Part shown: positions 25,896-33,333 of the stretch, piece after piece
Numbering within the stretch: the first letter of the stretch is position 1
How the letters are laid out: the number at the start of each line of letters is the position of its first letter
Assembly (NCBI RefSeq): GCF_014646335.1
Contig: NZ_BMNG01000012.1
Coordinates: 1-60,867 of the forward strand
Direction: 5' to 3'
DNA from: Streptomyces lasiicapitis
Lineage (GTDB): Bacteria; Actinomycetota; Actinomycetes; Streptomycetales; Streptomycetaceae
DNA length: 60,867 bases
The notes under the pieces: generated by a model
What the model was told of the DNA's origin: nothing
What the model saw: the letters and a program-made list of their open reading frames with translations, nothing else
Database searches by the model: none
Made by a program: the position numbers and the translations under genes

Positions 25896-25977
25896 AGAAT
25901 CCGGTGGGATGCCCATCGCGTCAAGGGGCTCCCTGGGACGCGGCTTCAAGCGGCCGCCGAGTGGTGAGAGTTGAGAT

Positions 25978-26856
25978 ATGACCCGCACGCGGAAAGAGCC
26001 TGGCCAGAACGAGGAGCCGCATCAGGAGACGCCGTCCGAACAGCGCGGTGAGGCGCACCCGCAACAGCCCGGGAAGCCGCGCGAGGCACAGGCCAAGGCG
26101 CCCGCCGGTTCCGTCCAGTCCGTGGACCGCGCGGTCAGCGTCCTGGAGATCCTCGCCCGGCACGGCGAGGCGGGGGTCACCGAGATCGCCGACGAGCTGG
26201 GGGTGCACAAGTCGACGGCGTTCCGGCTGCTCGGCGTGCTCGAGAACCGCGGCCTCGTGGGGCAGGCGAAGGACCGCGGCAAGTACTTCCTCGGTGCCGG
26301 TGTGCTGCGCCTTGCCGGGGCGGCGGCCGTGCGGATGGACATCTCCCAGGAGGGCGGGCCGGTCTGCCGCGATCTCGCGGACGAGCTGGGCGAGACGGTC
26401 AACATCGCGGTGATCGACGACGACGCCGCGGTCAACATCATGCAGGCCCGCGGCCCGGCGTCCGTGACCGCGCAGAACTGGCTCGGCCGGCGCACCCCCC
26501 TGCACGCCACCTCCAGCGGCAAGGTGCTGCTGGCGCACCTCCCGACGACCCTGCGCGAGGGCCTGATCGCCCGCACGCTGCCGCGCATCACCGAGCAGAC
26601 GGTGACCGGGACGGTGGCACTGCGCCGCGACCTGGAGACCGTCGTCCAGCAGGGTTTCGCGATCGCCGTGGAGGAGCTGGAGGTGGGCCTTGCCGCCGTG
26701 GCGGCGCCGGTGCGCGCGCACGACGGCAAGGTCATCGGCGCCCTCAGCGCCTCCGGGCCGGTGTACCGGCTGACCGAGGACCGGCTCACCGAGCTGGCCA
26801 AGCGCACGGTCGCGGCAGCGGTGGAGCTGTCGCGCCGGATGGGCTACGGGTTCTGA
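25978..26856 (+). CDS. IclR-family transcriptional regulator
   Basis: The 292-residue protein has a disordered 45-residue lead, a winged HTH (AVSVLEILARHGEAGVTEIADELGVHKSTAFRLLGVLENRGLV), and an IclR effector-binding domain (TPLHATSSGKVLLAHLP and the closing FAIAVEELEVGLAAVAAPV). It lies between the divergent ferredoxin/reductase pair and the demethylation operon on its own strand. It is therefore the likely local regulator of betaine-type catabolism, sensing a substrate or intermediate. Whether it activates or represses cannot be told from the sequence. Confidence 0.92.
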   Translation: MTRTRKEPGQNEEPHQETPSEQRGEAHPQQPGKPREAQAKAPAGSVQSVDRAVSVLEILARHGEAGVTEIADELGVHKSTAFRLLGVLENRGLVGQAKDRGKYFLGAGVLRLAGAAAVRMDISQEGGPVCRDLADELGETVNIAVIDDDAAVNIMQARGPASVTAQNWLGRRTPLHATSSGKVLLAHLPTTLREGLIARTLPRITEQTVTGTVALRRDLETVVQQGFAIAVEELEVGLAAVAAPVRAHDGKVIGALSASGPVYRLTEDRLTELAKRTVAAAVELSRRMGYGF

Positions 26857-26921
26857 AGCCGCCGTCCGGCGACTTCTGAAACCGTCCGCAGGGCCCGCGG
26901 CCCCAGGCAGAGCCCGGGAGC

Positions 26922-26956
26922 GAGCGCGGAGCCGGATCATTCCCGGCTCCGCGCTC
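26922..26956 (+). terminator. Hairpin after the IclR gene
   Basis: A perfect 14-bp stem (26922-26935 with 26943-26956, loop of seven bases) begins about 65 bases after the stop codon. Confidence 0.75.
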
Positions 26957-26969
26957 CGTCGTCGCGCGC

Positions 26970-27110
26970 CGTCTCGCTCCACCACTCCCCGCCGCCCTCC
27001 ACCGCTCTGCGCCGCCCTCCGCCGCCCTCCCTCTCGCTCTGCCTTGCGCCGTCCCGCCCCCTCCCACCCTGCCTCGCGCCGGGACCGTTCCGCGCCGCCG
27101 CGGCGTTTTG
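26970..27110. other. Polypyrimidine-rich stretch with CGCCGCCCTCC repeats
   Basis: The + strand here is strongly biased to C and T, with several near copies of CGCCGCCCTCC. No gene is credible. It lies between the iclR terminator and the promoter of the demethylation operon and may be structural or simply decayed repeats. Confidence 0.55.
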
Positions 27111-27131
27111 CCGAGCGTTCACTCCCGCCCC

Positions 27132-27178
27132 TTGACGGCTCCTTGATGTCGCTCCCACGATGTCTCTCATAGCGCAAC
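27132..27178 (+). promoter_or_regulatory. Putative promoter and operator of the demethylation operon
   Basis: TTGACG (27132-27137) followed after 18 bases by CACGAT (27156-27161) is a reasonable promoter. ATAGCGCAAC (27169-27178) would overlap the transcription start, and ACGCAACAAC follows at 27191. The element resembles that at 25886, which suggests shared control by the IclR protein. Confidence 0.4.
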
Positions 27179-27224
27179 CGATCGTGGAGTACGCAACAAC
27201 GACTCACAGTCGAGGAGCCTGGCC

Positions 27225-28310
27225 GTGCCACACGAGGTCCGTGGCGTCGTCGCCGCGAAGAAGGGCGCACCCGTCGAGGTGCAGACGATCGTCGTGCCGG
27301 ATCCCGGACCGGGAGAGGTACTTGTCTCCGTGCAGGCCTGCGGGGTCTGCCACACCGATCTGCACTACCGGGAAGGCGCGGTCTCCGACGACTTCCCGTT
27401 CCTGCTCGGCCACGAGGCCGCCGGAACCGTCGAGGCGGTCGGCTCCGACGTGGGCGGCCTGAGGCCCGGCGACTACGTGGTCATCGCCTGGCGCGCCCCC
27501 TGCGGAACGTGCCGCTCCTGCCTGCGCGGTCGCCCCTGGTACTGCTTCGACTCGCGCAACGCGGCACAACCCATGACGCTCCTGGACGGCACCCCGCTCA
27601 GCGCGGCGCTCGGCATCGGCGCCTTCGCCGAGAAGACGCTCGTGGCCGCGGGCCAGGCCGTGAAGGTCGACCCTGCGGCCCGGCCGGAGGCGGCCGGGCT
27701 GATCGGCTGCGGCGTGATGGCCGGCTACGGGGCGGCCGTGAACACGGGGAACGTGGGCCGCGGCGACACCGTCGCCGTCATCGGCTGTGGCGGCGTCGGC
27801 TGCGCCGCGATCGCCGGGGCCTCGCTCGCCGGGGCGCGGCGCGTGATCGCCGTCGACATCGACGACGCGAAGCTCGACGGCGCCACCCGCTTCGGGGCCA
27901 CCCACACCGTCAACTCCCGGGGCACCGACCCCGTCGAGGCGGTGCGTGGGCTCACCGGCGGCTTCGGCGTCGACGTCGCCATCGACGCGGTCGGCATCCC
28001 GGAAACGTACAAACAGGCCTTCTACATGCGCGACCACGCGGGCGTGCTCGTCCAGGTCGGTGTGCCCGATCCGGCGATGGCCGTCGAGCTGCCGCTGATC
28101 GACCTGTTCTCGCGCGGCGGCGCGCTCAAGTCCTCGTGGTACGGCGACTGCCTGCCCACGCGGGACTTCCCCCTGCTCGTCGACCAGTACCTCAGCCGCA
28201 GGCTCGACCTCGGCGCCTTCGTGACGGAGAAGATCGCTCTCGACGAGGTCGAGGAGGCGTTCGCCAGGATGCAGCGCGGCGAGGTGCTGCGATCGGTGGT
28301 GGTCCTGTGA
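27225..28310 (+). CDS. S-(hydroxymethyl)mycothiol dehydrogenase (formaldehyde oxidation)
   Basis: Zinc-dependent medium-chain dehydrogenase of 361 residues that oxidises the adduct of formaldehyde and mycothiol, the actinobacterial thiol. ACGVCHTDLHYREG and LLGHEAAG give the catalytic zinc ligands, CGTCRSCLRGRPWYC the four structural zinc cysteines, and IGCGGVGCAAIAG the NAD-binding loop. The GTG start follows GAGGAG. It heads the operon for dimethylglycine- and sarcosine-type oxidases, which release formaldehyde, so detoxification is built into the pathway. An ordinary alcohol dehydrogenase is the alternative, but length, motifs and neighbours fit MscR well. Confidence 0.9.
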   Translation: MPHEVRGVVAAKKGAPVEVQTIVVPDPGPGEVLVSVQACGVCHTDLHYREGAVSDDFPFLLGHEAAGTVEAVGSDVGGLRPGDYVVIAWRAPCGTCRSCLRGRPWYCFDSRNAAQPMTLLDGTPLSAALGIGAFAEKTLVAAGQAVKVDPAARPEAAGLIGCGVMAGYGAAVNTGNVGRGDTVAVIGCGGVGCAAIAGASLAGARRVIAVDIDDAKLDGATRFGATHTVNSRGTDPVEAVRGLTGGFGVDVAIDAVGIPETYKQAFYMRDHAGVLVQVGVPDPAMAVELPLIDLFSRGGALKSSWYGDCLPTRDFPLLVDQYLSRRLDLGAFVTEKIALDEVEEAFARMQRGEVLRSVVVL

Positions 28311-30868
28311 GCGGCGTACGGCAAGAGCCACAGCCCCACGGCACGCGGGACACGGACTCCGCGGACGCGCGGGACACCCCGGCCGGCCCCCGCGTCGTCG
28401 TCATCGGTGCCGGAATCGTCGGCTGCTCCCTCGCCGACGAGCTGACCGCCCGGGGCTGGACCGACGTCACCGTCCTCGAACAGGGGCCGCTGCCCGCCCC
28501 GGGCGGGTCCACCTCGCACGCGCCCGGGCTCGTCTTCCAGACCAGCCCGTCCAAGACGCTGAGCGAGTTCGCCGCGTACACCGTGCGGAAGTTCGGCGAG
28601 CTCACCGTGGACGGGCTCTCGTGCTTCAACCCGGTGGGCGGCCTGGAGCTGGCCACCACGCAGGAGCGCTGGGCCGACCTGCACCGCAGGGCGGGCCTCG
28701 CCGCGTCCTGGGGCATCCGCGCCGAGTTGGTGGACGCCGCGCACTGCAAGGAGCTGTGGCCACTGCTCGACACCGGCCAGGTGCTCGGCGGCCTGTACAC
28801 GCCCGACGACGGCCTCGCCCGCGCCGTCCTCGCCTGCCGCGCGCAGATCGAACGCGCGACGGCCCGCGGCGCCCGCTTCCTGGACCGGCACACGGTCACC
28901 GGCATCGAGCGCGCGGAGGGCCGCGTCACCGGCGTCGTCACCGACCGCGGCACCTTCCCCGCCGACCACGTCGTGTCCGCGGCGGGCTTCTGGGGGCCGG
29001 TGATCGGCCGTATGGCGGGCGTCGACGTACCGCTGCAGCCCCTCGCCCACCAGTACGCGCGCACGCTGCCGCTGCCCGAGCTCGCCGGCGTGAACGACCC
29101 GCGCACGGAGGCCTCCCGGCCCATCCTCCGCTTCCAGGACCGTGACCTGTACTTCCGTGAGCACACCGACCGCGTCGGCATCGGGTCGTACGCCCACCGA
29201 CCGCTGCCCGTCGACCCGTTCGCCGTGCCCGCGTACGACGAGGCGACCGCCGGCGGCCTGGCCATGCCGTCCTCGTACCCGTTCACCGAGGAGGACTTCG
29301 CGCCGAGCTGGCAGGACTGCTGCGGACTGCTGCCCGCGCTCAAGGAGTCGGCCGTCGAAGAGGGCTTCAACGGCGTGTTCTCCTTCACGCCGGACGGCAT
29401 GCCGCTGCTCGGTGAGTCCCCCGCGCTGCGCGGCTTCTGGCTCGCCGAGGCCGTCTGGGTCACGCACTCCGCCGGTGTGGCGAAGGCCGTCGCCGAGTGG
29501 ATGGTCGACGGCCGGCCCACCACCGACATCCACGACTGCGACCTCACCCGCTTCGAGGACGCCCAGCGCTCCCCCGCGTACGTCACCGACCGCGGCGCGC
29601 GGCAGTTCGTCGAGGTGTACGACGTCATCCACCCGCACCAGCCCATGGACGAGCCGCGCCCCCTGCGCGTCAGCCCCTTCTACGCGCGCCAGCAGGAGCT
29701 CGGCGCGGTCTTCCTGGAGGGCGGCGGCTGGGAGCGGCCCCATTGGTACGAGGCCAACGCAGCGCTCGCCGCCGACGTGGACGTGCCCGCGCGGGACGCC
29801 TGGTCGGGTCGGTACTGGTCGCCCATCGCCGCCGCGGAGGCGCGGGCCACCCGCGAGCGGGTCGCGCTGTACGACATGACGCCCCTGCGCCGTCTGGAGG
29901 TCACCGGCCCCGGAGCTCTCGGCTTCCTTCAGCGCATGACCACCAACAACCTTCGCAAGAAGCCTGGTTCGGTCACCTACACCCTCCTTCTCGACGAGGC
30001 GGGCGGCATCCGCTCCGACCTGACCGTGGCACGGCTCGCCCCCGCGCACTTCCAGGTCGGCGCCAACTCCCCCGCCGATCTCTCCTGGCTACAGTCGCAC
30101 GCGCCCGACGACGTGCACATCAGGGAGATCACCCAAGGGACGTGCTGCGTCGGCGTGTGGGGACCGCTGGCCCGCGCCCTCGTGCAGCCGCTGACCCGCG
30201 ACGACTTCTCGCACGAGGCCTTCGGGTACTTCAAGGCACGCCGGACGCACCTCGGCCATGTGCCGGTGACGGCACTGCGCCTGAGCTATGTCGGGGAACT
30301 GGGCTGGGAGTTGTACACCAGCGCCGACCTGGGACTCCGGCTGTGGGACACGCTGTGGGAGGCGGGGCGGGAGCTGGGCGTGGTCGCCGCCGGGCGCAGC
30401 GCCTTCAACAGCCTGCGCCTGGAGAAGGGCTACCGCGCCTGGGGCCAGGACATGACCGCCGAACACGACCCGTACGAGGCGGGTGTCGGCTTCGCCGTCC
30501 GCATGGACAAGGACGACTTCGTGGGCCGCGATGCGCTCGCACGGCGCGGCCCGCTCACGCGCAGGCTCACCGCGCTCCTCCTCGACGACCCGGCCGCCGT
30601 CGTCCTCGGCAAGGAACCCGTGTACCTCGGCGGGGAAGCCGCACGCGTCGGCAGCGAAGCCGTACGCCTCGGCAGCGATGCCGCACCCGCCGGGTACGTC
30701 ACCAGCGCCGCGTACGGCTACACCCTGGGCCGCTGCGTCGCCTACGCCTGGCTGCCGCCGCTCACCGCGGGCACCGGCGTGCACATCGAGTACTTCGGTG
30801 AGCAGGTCCCCGCGACCGTCGCCGACGAACCGCTCTTCGACCCCGAGATGACCCGAATCCGGAGGTGA
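28307..30868 (+). CDS. Dimethylglycine oxidase / sarcosine dehydrogenase-like flavoprotein
   Basis: Two-part enzyme of about 853 residues that oxidatively demethylates N-methyl amino acids and can hand the one-carbon unit to tetrahydrofolate. The N-terminal D-amino-acid-oxidase-type half has VVIGAGIVGCSLADEL for FAD and GGSTSHAPGLV with the histidine that carries covalent FAD in relatives. The C-terminal GcvT-like half contains ALYDMTPLRRLEV, SYVGELGWELY and LRLEKGYRAWGQDM. A seven-residue tandem repeat (EAARVGS/EAVRLGS) near the end is not typical. The GTG overlaps the previous stop (GTGA at 28307-28310). Dimethylglycine is the probable substrate because a separate sarcosine oxidase-like gene follows. 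Confidence 0.88.
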   Translation: MSGVRQEPQPHGTRDTDSADARDTPAGPRVVVIGAGIVGCSLADELTARGWTDVTVLEQGPLPAPGGSTSHAPGLVFQTSPSKTLSEFAAYTVRKFGELTVDGLSCFNPVGGLELATTQERWADLHRRAGLAASWGIRAELVDAAHCKELWPLLDTGQVLGGLYTPDDGLARAVLACRAQIERATARGARFLDRHTVTGIERAEGRVTGVVTDRGTFPADHVVSAAGFWGPVIGRMAGVDVPLQPLAHQYARTLPLPELAGVNDPRTEASRPILRFQDRDLYFREHTDRVGIGSYAHRPLPVDPFAVPAYDEATAGGLAMPSSYPFTEEDFAPSWQDCCGLLPALKESAVEEGFNGVFSFTPDGMPLLGESPALRGFWLAEAVWVTHSAGVAKAVAEWMVDGRPTTDIHDCDLTRFEDAQRSPAYVTDRGARQFVEVYDVIHPHQPMDEPRPLRVSPFYARQQELGAVFLEGGGWERPHWYEANAALAADVDVPARDAWSGRYWSPIAAAEARATRERVALYDMTPLRRLEVTGPGALGFLQRMTTNNLRKKPGSVTYTLLLDEAGGIRSDLTVARLAPAHFQVGANSPADLSWLQSHAPDDVHIREITQGTCCVGVWGPLARALVQPLTRDDFSHEAFGYFKARRTHLGHVPVTALRLSYVGELGWELYTSADLGLRLWDTLWEAGRELGVVAAGRSAFNSLRLEKGYRAWGQDMTAEHDPYEAGVGFAVRMDKDDFVGRDALARRGPLTRRLTALLLDDPAAVVLGKEPVYLGGEAARVGSEAVRLGSDAAPAGYVTSAAYGYTLGRCVAYAWLPPLTAGTGVHIEYFGEQVPATVADEPLFDPEMTRIRR
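30635..30688 (+). repeat. Short in-frame tandem repeat, 21-bp unit
   Basis: About two and a half copies of a 21-bp unit code EAARVGS-EAVRLGS-DAA in the C-terminal domain of the dimethylglycine oxidase-like protein, where relatives usually have a brief turn. It looks like a local expansion. Confidence 0.6.
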
Positions 30869-30874
30869 CCCGCC

Positions 30875-32062
30875 GTGTCCCCCACCACCCCCAGCCACGA
30901 CGTGATCGTGATCGGCCTGGGCGGCATGGGCAGCGCCGCCGCCCACCACCTGTCCGCGCGCGGGGCCCGTGTCCTCGGCCTGGAGAAGTTCGGTCCCGTG
31001 CACCAGCGCGGCTCCAGCCACGGCGGCTCCCGGGTCACGCGGCAGTCGTACTTCGAGGACCCCGCGTACGTACCACTGCTGCTGCGCGCGTACGAGCTCT
31101 ACGAAAAACTGGAACAGGACACCGGACGTCGGATCGCCACCCTGTGCGGCGGTGTGATGGTCGGCAGGCCGGACGGGCGGGTGGTCTCCGGGGCGCGGCT
31201 CTCCGCCGAGACCTGGGGCCTGCCGCACGAGATGCTCGACTCGCAGGAGATCCGCCGCCGCTTCCCGACGCTCACGCCGCGCGACGACGAGGTGGCGCTG
31301 TACGAGGAGCGCGCGGGGCTGGTCCGCCCGGAGAACACGGTGGCCGCGCATCTGCAGCTCGCCACCCGCCAGGGCGCCGACCTGCACTTCGAGGAGCCGG
31401 TGACGCGCTGGGAGCCGTACGGCGGCGGGGTGCGCGTGCACACCGCCGAAGACACCTACACCGCCGGCCAGTTGGTGATCTGCCCGGGTGCCTGGGCGCC
31501 GGGACTGCTCGCGGACCTCGGGGTTCCGTTCACCATCGAGCGGCAGATCATGTACTGGTTCCAGCCGACGGGCGGCGTGGGCCCGTTCCTTCCGGAGCAC
31601 CATCCGATCTACGTCTGGGAGGACGCCGCCGGCATGCAGGTGTACGGCTTCCCCTCGATCGACGGACCGGACCTCGGCGTGAAGGTCGCCTTCTTCCGCA
31701 ACGGCAGCGTGTGCACTCCGGAGACCATCGACCGCACGGTCCATCCGCACGAAGTGGCGGCCATGGCCGAGCACATGGCGCGGCACATCCCGCTGCTGCC
31801 CGGGCGCCTGCTGAAGGCGTCGACCTGCATGTATACGACGACGCCCGACGAGCACTTCGTCATCACGCGGCATCCGGAGCACCCGGAGTCGGTGACGGTG
31901 GCCTGCGGCTTCTCCGGGCACGGGTTCAAGTTCGTGCCGGTGGTCGGCGAGATCCTCGCCGACCTGGCGCTCGACGGCACCACCGGGCATCCCATCGGGC
32001 TCTTCGACCCGCGCCGGATCACCGGTCCGCTCGATCCCGCGCCCGCCGCGGCACCCGTCTGA
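30875..32062 (+). CDS. Monomeric sarcosine oxidase / N-methyltryptophan oxidase-like (SolA/MSOX family)
   Basis: Flavoprotein of 395 residues. IVIGLGGMGSAAAHHL binds FAD, SSHGGSRVTRQSYF is the MSOX signature, CMYTTTPDEHFVI carries the cysteine that forms the covalent flavin link in MSOX, and CGFSGHGFKFVPVVGEIL closes the active site. It would oxidise sarcosine (or another N-methyl amino acid) to glycine, formaldehyde and H2O2. The GTG follows GGAGG, six bases after the previous gene. In this context sarcosine is the most likely substrate. The gene's last 30 bases, including the stop, are repeated imperfectly 60 bases downstream. Confidence 0.88.
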   Translation: MSPTTPSHDVIVIGLGGMGSAAAHHLSARGARVLGLEKFGPVHQRGSSHGGSRVTRQSYFEDPAYVPLLLRAYELYEKLEQDTGRRIATLCGGVMVGRPDGRVVSGARLSAETWGLPHEMLDSQEIRRRFPTLTPRDDEVALYEERAGLVRPENTVAAHLQLATRQGADLHFEEPVTRWEPYGGGVRVHTAEDTYTAGQLVICPGAWAPGLLADLGVPFTIERQIMYWFQPTGGVGPFLPEHHPIYVWEDAAGMQVYGFPSIDGPDLGVKVAFFRNGSVCTPETIDRTVHPHEVAAMAEHMARHIPLLPGRLLKASTCMYTTTPDEHFVITRHPEHPESVTVACGFSGHGFKFVPVVGEILADLALDGTTGHPIGLFDPRRITGPLDPAPAAAPV

Positions 32063-32133
32063 CCGCATCCCCGTGATCGCGTTCCCGCGGTCGCCTTCGC
32101 GCCCACCGCGGCGCCCGTCTGAGGAGTACGGAC

Positions 32134-33252
32134 GTGACGACAGAGGTCTCCGCGAGCCTCATCGCGACGCTGCCCGGCCACTACTACACCGATCCCGACG
32201 TCTTCCGGCAGGAGCAGGAGCGCCTCTTCGAGTCCCTGTGGTGCTGTGCCGTGCGCGCCGCCGACCTCGGCGGGCCCGGCGCGTACCGCACCGTCCAGAT
32301 CGGCCGTGAGAGCGTCCTGATCACTCGTGCCCGCGACGGCGGCCTGCGCGCCTTCCTCAACGTCTGCCGGCACCGTGGCGCCCGCCTGTGCGCCGACGAG
32401 GCGGGCGAGGTCCGCCGCAGCCTCCAGTGTCCGTACCACGCCTGGACGTACGACCTGGACGGCCGCCTGATCGCGGCGCCCAACCTGACGCGGATGCCGG
32501 ACGTCGACCGCGCCGCCCACGGCCTGGTCGAGGTCGCGCTGCGGGAGTGGCTCGGCTACGCCTGGGTGTGTCTGGCCGAGCAGCCGCCGTCCTTCGAGGA
32601 CACCGTGATCGGCGAGGCCGTGGAACGCCTCGGCGATCCCGCGTCCATCGAGCGCTACCGCACGCAGGACCTGGCGCTCGGCCACCGCGTCCGCTACGAC
32701 GTGCGCGCCAACTGGAAGCTGATCGTCGAGAACTTCATGGAGTGCTATCACTGCGCGACCATCCACCCCGAGCTGACCGATGTGCTGCCGGAGTTCGCCG
32801 ACGGCTTCGCGGCGCAGTACTACGTAGGGCACGGCGCCGTCTTCGGAGAGGACGTGCACGGCTTCACTGTCGACGGCAGCGCGGGCTTCGGGCGCCTGCC
32901 CGGGGTGGCCGACGACCAGGACCGCCGCTACTACGCGATCACCGTGAAGCCGACTGTCTTCGTCAACCTGGTGCCCGACCACGTCATCCTGCACCGGATG
33001 TTCCCGCTGGCCGTGGACCGCACGGTCGTCGAGTGCGACTGGCTGTACGCACCCGACATCGTCGCCTCCGGAGCGGATCTGTCGAAGTCGGTCGAGCTGT
33101 TCCACCGGGTCAACGAACAGGACTTCGCGGCCTGCGAGCGCACGCAGCCCGCGATGGGCTCACGCGCCTACCGGGGCGGCGGCGTACTGGTGCCGACCGA
33201 GCACCACATCGGCATCTTCCACGAGTGGCTCATCCGGCACCTGACCGCCTGA
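32134..33252 (+). CDS. Rieske non-haem iron oxygenase, glycine betaine/stachydrine demethylase type
   Basis: Oxygenase alpha subunit of 372 residues. NVCRHRGARLC and QCPYHAWTYDLDG give the Rieske ligands; ENFMECYHCATIHPEL gives the catalytic iron histidines and the bridging residue. This compact architecture matches GbcA-like enzymes that remove one methyl from glycine betaine or related betaines to give dimethylglycine and formaldehyde. There is no adjacent GbcB-type reductase; the Rieske ferredoxin and FAD reductase at 24142-25790 are the likely electron donors. GTG follows GAGGAG. Carnitine or stachydrine are possible alternative substrates. Confidence 0.85.
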   Translation: MTTEVSASLIATLPGHYYTDPDVFRQEQERLFESLWCCAVRAADLGGPGAYRTVQIGRESVLITRARDGGLRAFLNVCRHRGARLCADEAGEVRRSLQCPYHAWTYDLDGRLIAAPNLTRMPDVDRAAHGLVEVALREWLGYAWVCLAEQPPSFEDTVIGEAVERLGDPASIERYRTQDLALGHRVRYDVRANWKLIVENFMECYHCATIHPELTDVLPEFADGFAAQYYVGHGAVFGEDVHGFTVDGSAGFGRLPGVADDQDRRYYAITVKPTVFVNLVPDHVILHRMFPLAVDRTVVECDWLYAPDIVASGADLSKSVELFHRVNEQDFAACERTQPAMGSRAYRGGGVLVPTEHHIGIFHEWLIRHLTA

Positions 33253-33283
33253 GCACCCCATTACCCCCTGAGCACACCGTTCT

Positions 33284-33323
33284 GCGGCCGGCCGCACGCA
33301 CGCCTCCCGCGGCGGCCGGCCGC
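33284..33323. terminator. Paired palindromes between the oxygenase and SMC-like genes
   Basis: The perfect palindrome GCGGCCGGCCGC occurs at 33284-33295 and 33312-33323, between two convergent genes. The copies can pair with each other over 12 bp with a 16-base loop, forming a bidirectional terminator. Confidence 0.65.
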
Positions 33324-33333
33324 GTGAAACGGC

